NCBI RefSeq assembly: GCF_030700285.1
Contig: NZ_JAUYZJ010000001.1
Span: 269,805 to 333,804 of the forward strand
Direction: 5' to 3'
DNA: 64,000 nucleotides
Source: Methylobacterium sp. NEAU K
GTDB lineage: Bacteria > Pseudomonadota > Alphaproteobacteria > Rhizobiales > Beijerinckiaceae
How positions within the stretch are numbered: position 1 is the stretch's first letter; every line of letters begins with the position of its first letter. This document shows, piece after piece, positions 1 through 9,461 of this stretch. A program made the translations under genes and the position numbers. The notes under the pieces are model-generated. The model did no database searches. It saw only the letters and a list, made by a program, of their open reading frames with translations, and was not told the DNA's origin.

Positions 1-114
1 TTGACCGCTGGCCGGCGCGGTTGCGATGCCACAGGCCGGCCGGGGCTGACGCGGCCGCGCCGAGCCCCAGGTTCAGGGCCGCCGCGCCCTTCCCGGCGGC
101 GTGAGGACCGGTCC

Positions 115-804
115 ATGTCAAGAATCCCGACACTCGCCCTGGCGAGCCTGCTGACCTTCGTTGCGGGGGCGCAGGCCGCCCCCCAGGTCGAGCGCCTGCG
201 CGGCACGATCGAGGCGGTCGAGGGCGGTGGCTTCACACTCAAGACCCTCGACGGAAAGACCGAGCGGGTGGCGCTCGCCCCCGACGCGAAGATCTCGTGG
301 GTCGTTCCGGCCCAGCTCGACCAGATCAAGGACGGCGTGTTCATCGGGACCGCCACGAAGGGCGAGCCGCCGGTCGCGCTGGAAGTGGTGCTGTTCCCCG
401 AGGCGATGCGCGGCACCGGCGAGGGACATTACGACTGGGACGCGATCCCCGATCGCACCGCAGGCGGCTCCCGGGTGAAGAGCGCGATGACCAACGGCAC
501 CGTGACGACCGAGCAGCCCTCCACCGCGCCGGACGCCCCCCGGGTGAGGAGCGCGATGACGAACGGTACCGTGACGTCCAGCGGGAGCGGGGCGGAGCGG
601 ACGCTGACGGTGGATTACGGCAAGGGCCAGTCCATCCAGATCCTGGTTCCCCCGCAGGCCCCGGTCGTCACCTTCGAGGCCGCCGACACAGGTGCGATTT
701 CCGCGGGCGCGAAGGCTTTCGTGGTCGCCGCCCGCGCGGATGACGGCACGATCACGGCCCGCCGGGTCGCGGTCGGCAAGGACGGCCTCACGCCTCCGAT
801 GTGA
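115..804 (+). CDS. Exported protein with a duplicated SAMTNGTV segment
   Basis: 229 residues, function not recognised. The ATG at 115 is chosen because GAGGA lies just upstream and the product then starts with a clean signal peptide (hydrophobic core ALASLLTFVAGAQA, cleavage near AQA-AP). It is therefore probably periplasmic. The region after the signal (LRGTIEAVEGGGFTLKTLDGKTERVAL) reads like a small beta-barrel of the DUF5666 type, which is a weak inference. The middle carries two copies of SAMTNGTVT 23 residues apart, encoded by near-identical DNA at 475 and 544. A strong hairpin terminator follows the stop. The frame stays open upstream to base 1, but that part is arginine-rich and unlike a protein N-terminus. 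Confidence 0.75.
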   Translation: MSRIPTLALASLLTFVAGAQAAPQVERLRGTIEAVEGGGFTLKTLDGKTERVALAPDAKISWVVPAQLDQIKDGVFIGTATKGEPPVALEVVLFPEAMRGTGEGHYDWDAIPDRTAGGSRVKSAMTNGTVTTEQPSTAPDAPRVRSAMTNGTVTSSGSGAERTLTVDYGKGQSIQILVPPQAPVVTFEAADTGAISAGAKAFVVAARADDGTITARRVAVGKDGLTPPM

Positions 805-883
805 GGCGCGGTACCGGCTACCGGAGCGCCCGCAGACAGGATATCGGCCTGCGGTATCGGTCCCCGTGCTCCATGGACGTCGA

Positions 884-913
884 GGCCCGGCCCTCGGCCG
901 GGCCCCTTTCTTT
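884..913 (+). terminator. Rho-independent terminator after the first gene
   Basis: A perfect 9-bp GC stem (GGCCCGGCC / GGCCGGGCC) with a CTC loop is followed by CCTTTCTTT. A second 9-bp hairpin without a T tract follows at 915-936. The rest of 937-1153 holds no gene I can support and probably contains the promoter of the next gene. Confidence 0.7.
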
Positions 914-1153
914 GGGCGCCCGTGATGACGGGCGCCGGCGGCGGCACCGTGCGGGCGCCTCATCCCGGTCCGCCGGACAGGTCGCGCGCTTTGTTCCGTG
1001 GATCGCGTTGCCGCCCTCCGCAGCCGCTGATACGCCGAGCGTGACTTTGACGCCGCCGGCCGCGCGGGATGCGGCGGGGCGCGGCGATTGTCGTGCTCGG
1101 CGCGGCGAAGGCCGGAACGGTCCACATTGTGGCCGGGAGTCTGGAGGAAGCCG

Positions 1154-2536
1154 ATGACCAGCACCGCCTCGACGACCCCCGCCTCATCCCCCGCAGACGG
1201 CCGTAGCGCCGAGCATCGCGTCACCCGGTTCTGGCCGGAGGGCTGGTGGCGCCTGGTCGATACCCGGATCGGCATCATTCCGCTGCCGGTTTACGTCGTC
1301 GTGGCGATCCTGCTCGCGGTTCTCGTCCATGAGGGTGAGATCAGGTCGGACGGTCCGAACATGATCGCCGTCCTGGTCATGGGCGGCTTCACCTGCGCGG
1401 AGATCGGCAAGCGCATCCCGATCCTGCGGAACATCGGTGCCGGCGCGATCTTCGCGACCTTCATCCCGTCGGCGCTTGTCTATTACAAGCTGATCCCGCC
1501 GCAGATGGAGAAGGCGATCGTAGATTTCACCAAGTTCACCAACTTCCTCTACATCTACATCGCGACGATCATCGTCGGCTCGATCCTGGGCATGGACCGC
1601 GAGGTCCTGATCAAGGGCTTCTTCAAGATCTTCGCACCCCTCGGGATCGGTTCGGCGGTCGCGGCCTTCGTCGGAACGCTGGTCGGCACGGCGCTGGGAC
1701 TCGGTCCCTACAAGGCGTTCTTCTTCATCGTCGTGCCGATCATGGCCGGCGGCGTCGGCGAGGGCGCGATCCCGCTCTCGATCGGCTACGCGGCGACCCT
1801 GGGTCAGCAATGGGGCGACGTGTTCGCGCAGGTGCTGCCGCCGGTGATGCTGGGCTCGCTCACAGCGATCATCTTCGCCGGCACCCTCAATGCGGTCGGC
1901 AAGCGCTATCCCCGTCTCACCGGCGAGGGGCGGCTCCAGCCCGGCGCGGAAGGCCAGGCGTCCAGCGACGCGCAGGCGCGATCCGAGGCGGCGCGGGGCC
2001 AGATCGATGCCGCCACGATCGGCGCGGCGGGGCTGACGGCGATCACCCTCTACCTGCTCGGCGTCATCGCCCACCACCTCGTCGGGTTGCCGGCGCCGGT
2101 GGCGATGCTGTTCCTGGCGGTGTTCGCCAAGCTCGGCAGCGCCGTGTCGCCCCGACTCCAGGCCGGCGGCTTCGTGGTCTACAAGTTCGTTCAGGTCTCG
2201 ATGACCTACCCGCTGCTCTTCGCCATCGGCGTGGCGCTCACGCCCTGGAACGAGCTGATGGCCGCCTTCACCCTGGTCAATCTCATCACCATCGTGTCGA
2301 CCGTGGCCACGCTCATGACCACGGGGTTCTTCGTCGGGCGCTGGCTCGGGATGTACCCGATCGAGACCGCGATCGTGAACGCCTGCCACAGCGGCCAGGG
2401 CGGCACCGGCGACGTGGCGATCCTCACGGCGGCCAACCGGATGGCACTGATGCCGTTCGCCCAGATCGCTACCCGGATCGGCGGTGCGCTCACGGTGACG
2501 GGGACGATCCTGGCGATGCGATGGATCGGCGTTTGA
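1154..2536 (+). CDS. 2-hydroxycarboxylate (citrate/malate) transporter, 2HCT family
   Basis: 460-residue inner-membrane transporter related to CitS/CitP/MleP/CimH, which import citrate, malate or lactate with Na+ or H+ or by exchange. Both family signature loops are visible: GGVGEGAIPLS in the first half and SGQGGTGDVAILTAANRM in the second. The second is followed by PFAQIATRIGG, which carries the arginine known in CitS to bind substrate carboxylate. About ten or eleven hydrophobic segments are present. The start at 1154 is set by GGAGG (in ctggaggaagccg). It lies 24 bases before an MFS tricarboxylate symporter and probably forms an operon with it. The exact substrate is inferred from the neighbours. 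Confidence 0.88.
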   Translation: MTSTASTTPASSPADGRSAEHRVTRFWPEGWWRLVDTRIGIIPLPVYVVVAILLAVLVHEGEIRSDGPNMIAVLVMGGFTCAEIGKRIPILRNIGAGAIFATFIPSALVYYKLIPPQMEKAIVDFTKFTNFLYIYIATIIVGSILGMDREVLIKGFFKIFAPLGIGSAVAAFVGTLVGTALGLGPYKAFFFIVVPIMAGGVGEGAIPLSIGYAATLGQQWGDVFAQVLPPVMLGSLTAIIFAGTLNAVGKRYPRLTGEGRLQPGAEGQASSDAQARSEAARGQIDAATIGAAGLTAITLYLLGVIAHHLVGLPAPVAMLFLAVFAKLGSAVSPRLQAGGFVVYKFVQVSMTYPLLFAIGVALTPWNELMAAFTLVNLITIVSTVATLMTTGFFVGRWLGMYPIETAIVNACHSGQGGTGDVAILTAANRMALMPFAQIATRIGGALTVTGTILAMRWIGV

Positions 2537-2560
2537 ACGGGCTGCCGGGAGCGTTGCGTC

Positions 2561-3868
2561 ATGGTGAGTGATCCGGGGGCCGTCGAGGCGACCCTGAAGT
2601 CCAGGATCGGGGCGATCCTCCGCTCGACGAGCGGCAATTTCCTCGAGATGTTCGACTTCTTCCTGTTCGGCTTCTATGCCAGCTCCATATCGCGGGCGTT
2701 CTTCCCCTCGGGGAACGAGACCACCGAGCTGCTGCTGACCTTCGGCACGTTCTGGCTCGGCGCGATGATGCGGCCCCTCGGGGCGATCGTGCTGGGCGCC
2801 TATATCGACCGGATCGGCCGCCGGAAGGGCCTCATCGTCACCCTGGCGATCATGGCGAGCGGCACCGTTCTCATCGCCTTTTGCCCGAGCTACGGGACGA
2901 TCGGCATCGCGGCGCCCCTGATCGTGCTCGCCGGACGCCTGCTGCAGGGCTTCTCGGCGGGCGTCGAGATCGGCGGCGTCTCGATCTACCTGTTCGAGAT
3001 CGCCACGCCCGGGCGCCGCGGCTTCTACACGTCGTTCCAGTCGGCCAGCCAGCAGGTGGCGATCCTTTTCGCCGCCCTGATCGGCTATGGGCTCAACGCC
3101 ACCCTGACCAAGCAGCAGATTGGGGATTTCGGCTGGCGCATCCCGTTCTTCATCGGCTGCCTTATCGTACCGTTCATCTTTCTCGTCCGGCGCTCGCTCC
3201 GGGAGACGCAGGATTTCGCCCGGCGGACCCACCATCCCAGTACCCGGGAGATCCTGGGCACGGTCGCCGCCAATTGGCGGATCGTGCTGCTCGGCATGAT
3301 GCTGACCACGATGACCACGGTGACCTTCTACATGATCACCGTCTACACCCCGACGTTCGGCAGGAACGTCCTGAAGCTCACCGAGACCGACAGCCTGATC
3401 GTGACGCTCTGCGTGGCGATCACCAACTTCATCTGGTTGCCCATCGGCGGCGCGGCCTCGGACGCCCTCGGGCGCAAGCCGGTGCTGCTCACGATCTCGA
3501 CCCTGTCGCTGCTGACGACCTATCCGGCGCTTCATTGGCTGGTCGCCGATCCGACCTTCGCCAAGATGCTCGGCGTCGAGCTGTGGTTCTCGTTCTTCTT
3601 CGGCGTCTACAACGGCGCGATGATCGTCGCGCTGTCGGAGGTCGTGCCGGCCCATGTGCGCGCCAGCGGGTTCTCGCTGGCCTACAGCCTCGCCACGGCC
3701 CTGTTCGGCACGGCCACCCCTCTGGTCTCGACCTACCTGATCGAGCGGACCGGCGACCGGGCGGCGCCGAGCTACTGGCTGATGGCGGCGGCGGCCTGCG
3801 GGATCGTCGCGACGCTCGCGCTGTTCGGGGGCGGCTCGAAAGCCGCGCGTGTCACCGCCCACGCCTGA
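2561..3868 (+). CDS. tcuC: MFS citrate/tricarballylate-proton symporter (TcuC/CitA-like)
   Basis: 435-residue, 12-helix transporter of the metabolite:H+ symporter branch of the major facilitator superfamily. The N-terminus [17 protein letters not shown] and the loop 2-3 motif [13 protein letters not shown] are typical of citrate and tricarballylate symporters (CitA, TcuC). An [11 protein letters not shown] stretch in the middle also matches this branch. It follows the 2HCT transporter closely and lies beside a GntR regulator and a TcuA-like dehydrogenase, which favours tricarballylate or citrate as substrate. Sequence alone does not separate the two, so the symbol is provisional. Confidence 0.82.
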   Translation: MVSDPGAVEATLKSRIGAILRSTSGNFLEMFDFFLFGFYASSISRAFFPSGNETTELLLTFGTFWLGAMMRPLGAIVLGAYIDRIGRRKGLIVTLAIMASGTVLIAFCPSYGTIGIAAPLIVLAGRLLQGFSAGVEIGGVSIYLFEIATPGRRGFYTSFQSASQQVAILFAALIGYGLNATLTKQQIGDFGWRIPFFIGCLIVPFIFLVRRSLRETQDFARRTHHPSTREILGTVAANWRIVLLGMMLTTMTTVTFYMITVYTPTFGRNVLKLTETDSLIVTLCVAITNFIWLPIGGAASDALGRKPVLLTISTLSLLTTYPALHWLVADPTFAKMLGVELWFSFFFGVYNGAMIVALSEVVPAHVRASGFSLAYSLATALFGTATPLVSTYLIERTGDRAAPSYWLMAAAACGIVATLALFGGGSKAARVTAHA

Positions 3869-3887
3869 CGGCGTGGCGCCCGCGCGG

Positions 3888-4541
3888 TCACGTGCCCTGC
3901 CAGATCCGGATCCGCGCCTTGTACGCGGCCCGGATATGAGCCCGGGCCGCCGCCTCCGCGCCGTCCCCATCATGGGCCCGGATCGCCGCCACGATGGCGG
4001 CGTGCTCAGTGAGCGATTCGGCGGCGCGCTCCGGGGCGGCGAGCGTGGTGGCGCCCGGCAGCAGCACGAGCGACAGGCGCATGGTCTCGAGGGTTCCCTG
4101 GAGGAAGCGGTTGCGCGCCGCCGCATGAATCTGCCGGTGGAACAGCCGGTTGCTGCGCGCGAGCGCGGCTGCGTCCGCCGCCAGCGCCCGGTCGCGGGCC
4201 ACCATCTCCTCCAGGATCTCGGTCTCCACCGCGCTGGCATGCACCGCCGCGAGCCGGGCCGCTGTCCCCTCCAGAACCTCCCGCAGGTCGTAGAGTTCGC
4301 TCACCTGCCCGTAATCGAGCTGGGCGACGCTGGCGCCGCGATGCGGCTCGTGCGCGACGAGGCCCTGCGCCTCCAGGCGCCCGAGCGCTTCCCGCACCGG
4401 CGTTCGGCTGATCTGGAACCGTTCCGCCAGCTCCGCCTCGCGCAGGCGGCTGCCGGGGGCGAGTTCGCCCTCCTCGATCGCCCGCAGTAGCCGGTCGTAG
4501 GCGCCGGCTCCGCTGGAGCGCTCCGACTCGCTCGCCTTCAT
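3888..4541 (-). CDS. GntR-family repressor with FCD ligand domain
   Basis: 217 residues. The N-terminal winged helix (about residues 12-75) has the GntR signature LREAELAERFQISRTPVREALGRLEAQGLV. The C-terminal all-helical FCD domain carries the usual metal/ligand residues, for example DLREVLEG, NRLFHRQI and the late H of LTEHAAIVAAI. FCD regulators commonly respond to organic acids. The gene is divergent from the TcuA-like dehydrogenase and convergent with the symporter. A GntR-type palindrome lies in the shared intergenic region (4614-4625). It probably represses the tricarboxylate genes until substrate binds. The start is supported by a GAGGAGAGG ribosome site. In Salmonella the corresponding regulator is a LysR protein, so this is a different solution. 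Confidence 0.9.
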   Translation of the reverse strand: MKASESERSSGAGAYDRLLRAIEEGELAPGSRLREAELAERFQISRTPVREALGRLEAQGLVAHEPHRGASVAQLDYGQVSELYDLREVLEGTAARLAAVHASAVETEILEEMVARDRALAADAAALARSNRLFHRQIHAAARNRFLQGTLETMRLSLVLLPGATTLAAPERAAESLTEHAAIVAAIRAHDGDGAEAAARAHIRAAYKARIRIWQGT

Positions 4542-4613
4542 GCCCGCCTCTCCTCGAATGCGGCCTTACCCCGAATCGCCGGCGGCCGGAACGCTTGCGG
4601 CAGATTGCATGCG

Positions 4614-4625
4614 AATGTATACAAT
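4614..4625. promoter_or_regulatory. Probable GntR/FCD operator
   Basis: AATGTATACAAT is a near-perfect palindrome (10 of 12 positions) centred on TGTATACA and matches the operator type seen for FadR/VanR-subfamily GntR proteins. It lies between the divergent regulator gene and the flavoprotein gene, about 35 bases before the ATG of the latter, where binding would block transcription. Confidence 0.6.
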
Positions 4626-4659
4626 GACTGGTACAGTGAGAACGGGCGGGGAGGCGCGG

Positions 4660-6156
4660 ATGCAAGGCCAGGGCGAAGCGCAGTGGGATGTCGTGGTGGT
4701 CGGGTCCGGCAACGCCGCCATGAGCGCCGGCTTGGCCGCCCTGGAGCGCGGCGCCTCGGTCCTGATGATCGAGAAGGCCGAGGAGGACCTGGCCGGCGGC
4801 AATACCGCCTACACGGCCGGCGCCATGCGGTTCGTCTACGGGTGCAAGGACGACCTGATCCCGCTGCTCGCCGATCCGGATGATCCGCGGCTGCCGCGCA
4901 CCGATTTCGGCGCCTACACCGCGAAGACCTTCGAAGACGACCTGCTCGGCTTCAACGACGGGCGGCCGCTGTCGCGCGAGCAGCGCATCCTGATCGACGA
5001 GAGCGGTTCGGCCCTGCGCTGGCTCTCGACCCAGGGTGTGAAGTTCGAGCCGATCTATTCCCGCCAATCCTTCGAGAAGGATGGGCGCTTCGTGTTCTGG
5101 GGCGGCCTGACGCTTGCCACCCACGACGAGGGTTTTGGGCTCGCCCGGGCCGAGCTGGAGGCCTTTACGAAGGCCGGGGGCGCGATCCGTTACGGCTGCC
5201 CGGCCACAGGGCTGATCGTCGAGGACGGGCGCGTGGTCGGCGTCGCGACGCCCCAGGGCGCGTTCCGGGCGAACGCCGTGGTCCTGGCCTGCGGCGGCTT
5301 CGAGTCCAACGCCGCGTTGCGCACCCGCTTCATCGGGGAGGGCTGGGACAAGGCCCGGGTGCGCGGCACGCCGCACAACCGCGGCGACGGGCTGGAGATG
5401 GCGCTGGCGCTCGGCGCGAAGCCGCACGGATTCTACGGCGGCTGCCACGCCACGCCGATGGACCTGCATACGCCCGAATACGGCAACCTCGACCTGCCGC
5501 ATGGCGAGCGCAAGCATTACCGCAAGATCTGCTATTTCCTGGGCGTGATGCTCAACGCCGACGGACAACGCTTCGTTGACGAAGGGAAGAACTTCCGCAA
5601 CTACACCTATGCGCAGTTCGGCCGCTCGATCATGGAGCAGCCCGGACACGTGGCGTGGCAGATCTTCGACGCCAAGGTCGATCACCTGCTCTACAGCGAG
5701 TACCGGTTCCACGACGCCCACTTCGTCGAGGCCGACACCCTGGACGGGCTCCTCGACACGCTCGACGGCATCGACCGCGCGGCGGCCAAGCGGACCATCG
5801 CGGATTTCAACGCCGCCGTGGACGAGAGCGTGCCGTTCGATCCCACCGTGAAGGACGGCCGCGGCACCAAGGGGCTCGCGCTGCCGAAATCGAACTGGGC
5901 CCAGACGATCGAGGCCGGGCCATTCAAGGCCTACCCGGTCACCGGCGGCATCACCTTCACGTATGGCGGCGTCGAGGTCGGGGACGACGGCGGCGTGAAG
6001 CGTACCGACGGCAGCGCGATTCCCGGTCTCTACGCCTGCGGCGAGATGGTCGGCGGCGTGTTCTTCAACGGCTATCCGGGCGGCTCGGGCCTGACCTCCG
6101 GCGTCGTCTTCGGCCGCCGCGCCGGCTACGGCGCCGCGGCGGCTTCCCGCGGCTGA
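4660..6156 (+). CDS. tcuA: FAD-dependent tricarballylate dehydrogenase-like protein (TcuA)
   Basis: 498 residues, in the fumarate reductase/succinate dehydrogenase flavoprotein superfamily. The N-terminal dinucleotide site is DVVVVGSGNAAMSAGLAALERG, followed by EKAEEDLAGGNTAYTAGAMRF, close to the GGNS/T region of TcuA. The C-terminal FAD-closing motif GLYACGEMVGGVFFNGYPGG..LTSG is present. TcuA oxidises tricarballylate to cis-aconitate and passes electrons to TcuB. The ATG at 4660 is preferred over upstream in-frame ATGs because GGGGAGG precedes it and homology begins there. No tcuB gene is adjacent. A related 3-ketosteroid or fumarate-type dehydrogenase is the alternative. Confidence 0.8.
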   Translation: MQGQGEAQWDVVVVGSGNAAMSAGLAALERGASVLMIEKAEEDLAGGNTAYTAGAMRFVYGCKDDLIPLLADPDDPRLPRTDFGAYTAKTFEDDLLGFNDGRPLSREQRILIDESGSALRWLSTQGVKFEPIYSRQSFEKDGRFVFWGGLTLATHDEGFGLARAELEAFTKAGGAIRYGCPATGLIVEDGRVVGVATPQGAFRANAVVLACGGFESNAALRTRFIGEGWDKARVRGTPHNRGDGLEMALALGAKPHGFYGGCHATPMDLHTPEYGNLDLPHGERKHYRKICYFLGVMLNADGQRFVDEGKNFRNYTYAQFGRSIMEQPGHVAWQIFDAKVDHLLYSEYRFHDAHFVEADTLDGLLDTLDGIDRAAAKRTIADFNAAVDESVPFDPTVKDGRGTKGLALPKSNWAQTIEAGPFKAYPVTGGITFTYGGVEVGDDGGVKRTDGSAIPGLYACGEMVGGVFFNGYPGGSGLTSGVVFGRRAGYGAAAASRG

Positions 6157-6261
6157 GCGAAGCCTGCGGGGGAGGGAGCGCCGCGCCTGAACCACACGCT
6201 GCCCGTGTCCGCTCGCATCGACCCCTGGTCCGGCCCCGAGCGCGCGCGTAGAAGCTCCGGC

Positions 6262-9200
6262 ATGCCAGCCCGACAGGCCGTCTTCACCATCGCCCGCGGC
6301 GTCCCGTTCCTGCCGACGCTCGTCGAGGCGCTCCTCTCCGGGCAGCTCGTCGGGCCGGTGGCGGACGATCCGCTGGCGCTGGCCGCCGTCACCGTCTACC
6401 TGCCGACCCGCCGGGCCGCGCGGGCGCTCGGCGCGATCCTGGCCGACCAGCTCGGGCGCGGGACGCCTGGATACGCGACCCTGCTGCCGCGGATGGTGCC
6501 CCTGGGCGAGGCCGACGAGGCGGAACTCGATCTCGCCGCCGAGCCGCTGCTCGAAGCCAATGCCGACCCGCTGAGCACGCCGATGCCGCCGCTGGAGCGT
6601 CGGCTGATTCTCGCCCGCCTCGTCCAGGCCTGGGCGAAGACCGTGGACCGCACCTTGCTGCCCCTCGACGCGGAGGTGCCGTTCCTGGTGCCGTCCTCGC
6701 CCGCAGACGCGGTCGGGCTCGCGGGCGACCTCGAGCGGCTGATGGATGCGCTGACCGTAGAGGGGCTGCCCTGGTCGGAGATCGGCGCCGCCGTGGAGGC
6801 CGAGTATTCCCGTTATTTCGGCCTGACCCTCGACTTCGTGAAGATCGCCGCCGAGAACTGGCCGAGGCTCCTCGCCGAGCGCGGCCTCGCCGATCCCGTC
6901 GCCCGCGCCCGCGGCCTCGTGCTCGCCGAAGGGCGGCGCCTGTCGCGAACCGTGTCCCAGGATCCCGTGATCGTCGCCGGATCGCTGGGCTCCGTGCCCG
7001 CCACGGCGCGGCTGATCGCGGCGGTGGCGAAGCTGCCCCTGGGCGCCGTAGTGCTGCCGGGGCTCGACCTCGACCTCGACGAGGCCGGCTGGGCCGGCAT
7101 CGACACCGGCGAAGGCTTCTCGCGCACGATCGCGCACGGGCATCCGCAGGCGGTGCTGCACCGGCTGCTCGGACCGGACAATCTCAACCTGTCGCGCGCC
7201 GAGGTAGCGGCGCTGGGGCAACCCGACGCAGGCCAGAAAGCCCGGGCTTCCCTCCTGTCGCAGGCGTTGCGGCCGGCCGACACCACCGACGCCTGGGCCG
7301 AACTCGACCCGGACGAACGGGACGCGATGGCCTGGCTCGGCCTCGACGGGCTGGCGCTCGCCGAGGCCGCCGACGAGCGGGAGGAAGCTTTGGTCGCCGC
7401 CCTGGCGCTGCGCGAGACGCTCCAGACCCCCGGGGCCACCGCAGCCCTGGTCACGCCAGACCGGGGGCTCGCGGGCCGGGTCGCGGTGGAACTCCTGCGC
7501 TGGGGCATCGTGGCCGAGGATTCGGCCGGGCTGGCGCTGGCGGGGAGCCCGGCCGGACGGCTCGCCCGCCTCACCGCCGAACTCGCCGCCGACCTCGCCC
7601 GCAATCAAGCCGACGCGATCCCGGCGCGGCTGATCGCGCTGCTCTCTCACCCGATGGTCCGCCTCGGCCTGCCGCGTCCCGAGGTGGTGCGCGGCGCCGC
7701 GGCCCTGGAGATCGGGCTGTTGCGCGGGCCGGTCCCGGCCCCGGGCTTCGACAGCCTGCGCGCGGCGCTCGCGGCCGAGCGCGCCGGCCCGCCGGAGCAC
7801 CGGCCGCGAGCCAAGCGCCGGCTCAAGGACGTCGACTGGGACCTGGCCGCCGCGCTCCTCGACCGGCTGGCCCTGGTCTTCGCCGACTTCCCGGGCCCCG
7901 ATGGGGTCGGGGAGTGCGATCTCGTCGCCGCGGCCGCCCGGCACCGCGCCGCCTGCGACCTCCTGCTCGCCGGGCCGGCGGACGCTCCGGACGAGGAGGC
8001 GGACGGTTCCCTGTCCTGCCTCGATGCCCTGTTCGACGACCTGGAGATGGCCGAGCCCGACCTGATGCCGGGCCGCTTCGACGACTACGCGACCTTCTTC
8101 ACCGCGCTGACCCGGGAGCGCGTCGTGGCCTGCTCCGGTGAGGCGCCGCACCCGCGGCTGCGCATCCTCGGCCTGCTGGAGGCGCGCCTGCTGTCGGTGG
8201 ACCGGGTGGTGCTCGGCGGGCTCGACGAGGGCGTCTGGCCGGTGCGGACGCTGACCGACGCCTTCCTCAACCGGCCGATGCGCGAGCGGGTCGGCCTCAA
8301 CCCGCCCGAGCGCCGCATCGGCCAGATGGCGCACGACTTCGTGCAGGCCCTGGGCTGCCGGGACGCGGTGATCACCCGGGCGCTCAAGCGCGAGGGTTCG
8401 CCGACCGTGCCGTCACGGCTGATCCAGCGCCTGCGCGCGCTCTCCGGCGATGCAAGCTGGGAGGCAGTGCTGGGGGCGGGGCGCCGGTTCAGCGGCCTCG
8501 CCGCCCGCCTCGACGCCGCCCCGCCCGAGAAACGGCTGAAACGCCCCGCGCCGCGGCCGGACCCGGCCCTGTTCCCGCGCTCTCTCAGCGTCACCGAGAT
8601 CGAGACGCTGGTGCGCGACCCCTACAGCATCTTCGCCCGCCACGTGCTCGGGCTCGATCCCCTGGAGCCGCTGGCGGCGGTGCCGAGCGTGGCCACCCGC
8701 GGCTCCCTGGTGCACGACATCTTTTCCGAATTCGCCCGCGCCCATCCGGTGGGTCTGCCCGGGCGGCCCGAGGAGCATCTCCTCGCCATCGCCGCCAATG
8801 CCTTCGGCGAGATCGCCGACACCTATCCGGAACTCTACGCAGAATGGTGGCCGCGCTACGCGCGCATGGCCGCCGCCTATCTCGACTGGGAGGCGCAGCG
8901 CCGGCCGGGCCTGAAGCGCATCCACGCGGAAGTCTCCGGGCGCTGGGTGATCCCCATGGGACGCGAGAGCTTCACCCTGCGCGCCCGGGCCGACCGGATC
9001 GAGCTGCGCCCGGACGGCAGCGCCTGCATCGTCGATTACAAGACCGGCACGCCGCCCTCGGCGAAGATGATTTTTTCGGGCTTCTCGCCGCAGCTCACCC
9101 TTGAGGCGGCGATGCTGATGCACGGCGCTTTCGACGGCCTGCCGGCCGTCAAGGCGACCCCCGACCTGCTCTATGTCCACGCTTCGGGTGGGCGGAAGCC

Positions 9201-9426
9201 GTTCGTCCCGGCTCCGGTGAAGCCGCCGCGGGGCGAGGAGCGCGTCGTCGAGGCGATCGTGTCCGAGCACGCCACGCGCCTGAAAGGTCTGGTGGCCCGC
9301 TTCATGACCGGCGAGGCGGCCTACACGGCGCGGCCCTACCCGCAATATGCCAGCCAGTACGGGGCCTACGACCACCTCGCCCGGGTGCTGGAATGGTCGC
9401 TCGCGGGTGAGGAGAGCGGGGAGTGA
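6262..9426 (+). CDS. addB: Double-strand break repair protein AddB
   Basis: 1054 residues, the usual size of alphaproteobacterial AddB. AddB is the subunit of the AddAB helicase-nuclease that carries an inactive helicase fold plus a nuclease domain. Visible features are an N-terminal LPTRRAARALGAILADQLG motif and a long leucine-rich middle. A C-terminal PD-(D/E)XK nuclease contains LVHDIFSEFA, RADRIEL and IVDYKTG, the catalytic Asp and Lys region. AddAB resects DNA ends for RecA. The start at 6262 fits the conserved MPARQAVFTIARGVPFL start. The partner addA, usually directly downstream, is absent here: the next gene is an unrelated dehydrogenase on the other strand. Confidence 0.92.
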   Translation: MPARQAVFTIARGVPFLPTLVEALLSGQLVGPVADDPLALAAVTVYLPTRRAARALGAILADQLGRGTPGYATLLPRMVPLGEADEAELDLAAEPLLEANADPLSTPMPPLERRLILARLVQAWAKTVDRTLLPLDAEVPFLVPSSPADAVGLAGDLERLMDALTVEGLPWSEIGAAVEAEYSRYFGLTLDFVKIAAENWPRLLAERGLADPVARARGLVLAEGRRLSRTVSQDPVIVAGSLGSVPATARLIAAVAKLPLGAVVLPGLDLDLDEAGWAGIDTGEGFSRTIAHGHPQAVLHRLLGPDNLNLSRAEVAALGQPDAGQKARASLLSQALRPADTTDAWAELDPDERDAMAWLGLDGLALAEAADEREEALVAALALRETLQTPGATAALVTPDRGLAGRVAVELLRWGIVAEDSAGLALAGSPAGRLARLTAELAADLARNQADAIPARLIALLSHPMVRLGLPRPEVVRGAAALEIGLLRGPVPAPGFDSLRAALAAERAGPPEHRPRAKRRLKDVDWDLAAALLDRLALVFADFPGPDGVGECDLVAAAARHRAACDLLLAGPADAPDEEADGSLSCLDALFDDLEMAEPDLMPGRFDDYATFFTALTRERVVACSGEAPHPRLRILGLLEARLLSVDRVVLGGLDEGVWPVRTLTDAFLNRPMRERVGLNPPERRIGQMAHDFVQALGCRDAVITRALKREGSPTVPSRLIQRLRALSGDASWEAVLGAGRRFSGLAARLDAAPPEKRLKRPAPRPDPALFPRSLSVTEIETLVRDPYSIFARHVLGLDPLEPLAAVPSVATRGSLVHDIFSEFARAHPVGLPGRPEEHLLAIAANAFGEIADTYPELYAEWWPRYARMAAAYLDWEAQRRPGLKRIHAEVSGRWVIPMGRESFTLRARADRIELRPDGSACIVDYKTGTPPSAKMIFSGFSPQLTLEAAMLMHGAFDGLPAVKATPDLLYVHASGGRKPFVPAPVKPPRGEERVVEAIVSEHATRLKGLVARFMTGEAAYTARPYPQYASQYGAYDHLARVLEWSLAGEESGE

Positions 9427-9461
9427 GCCCCGCGCCCGCTCGGTTCTTCCCGTCCGCGCTG

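Noticed and set aside
4006..8334. Very long open frame (over 1400 codons) on the minus strand opposite tcuA and addB
   Set aside because: Its translation is dominated by Arg, Gly, Asp and His with no domain, and it lies antisense to conserved genes. It is an artefact of high GC at third positions.
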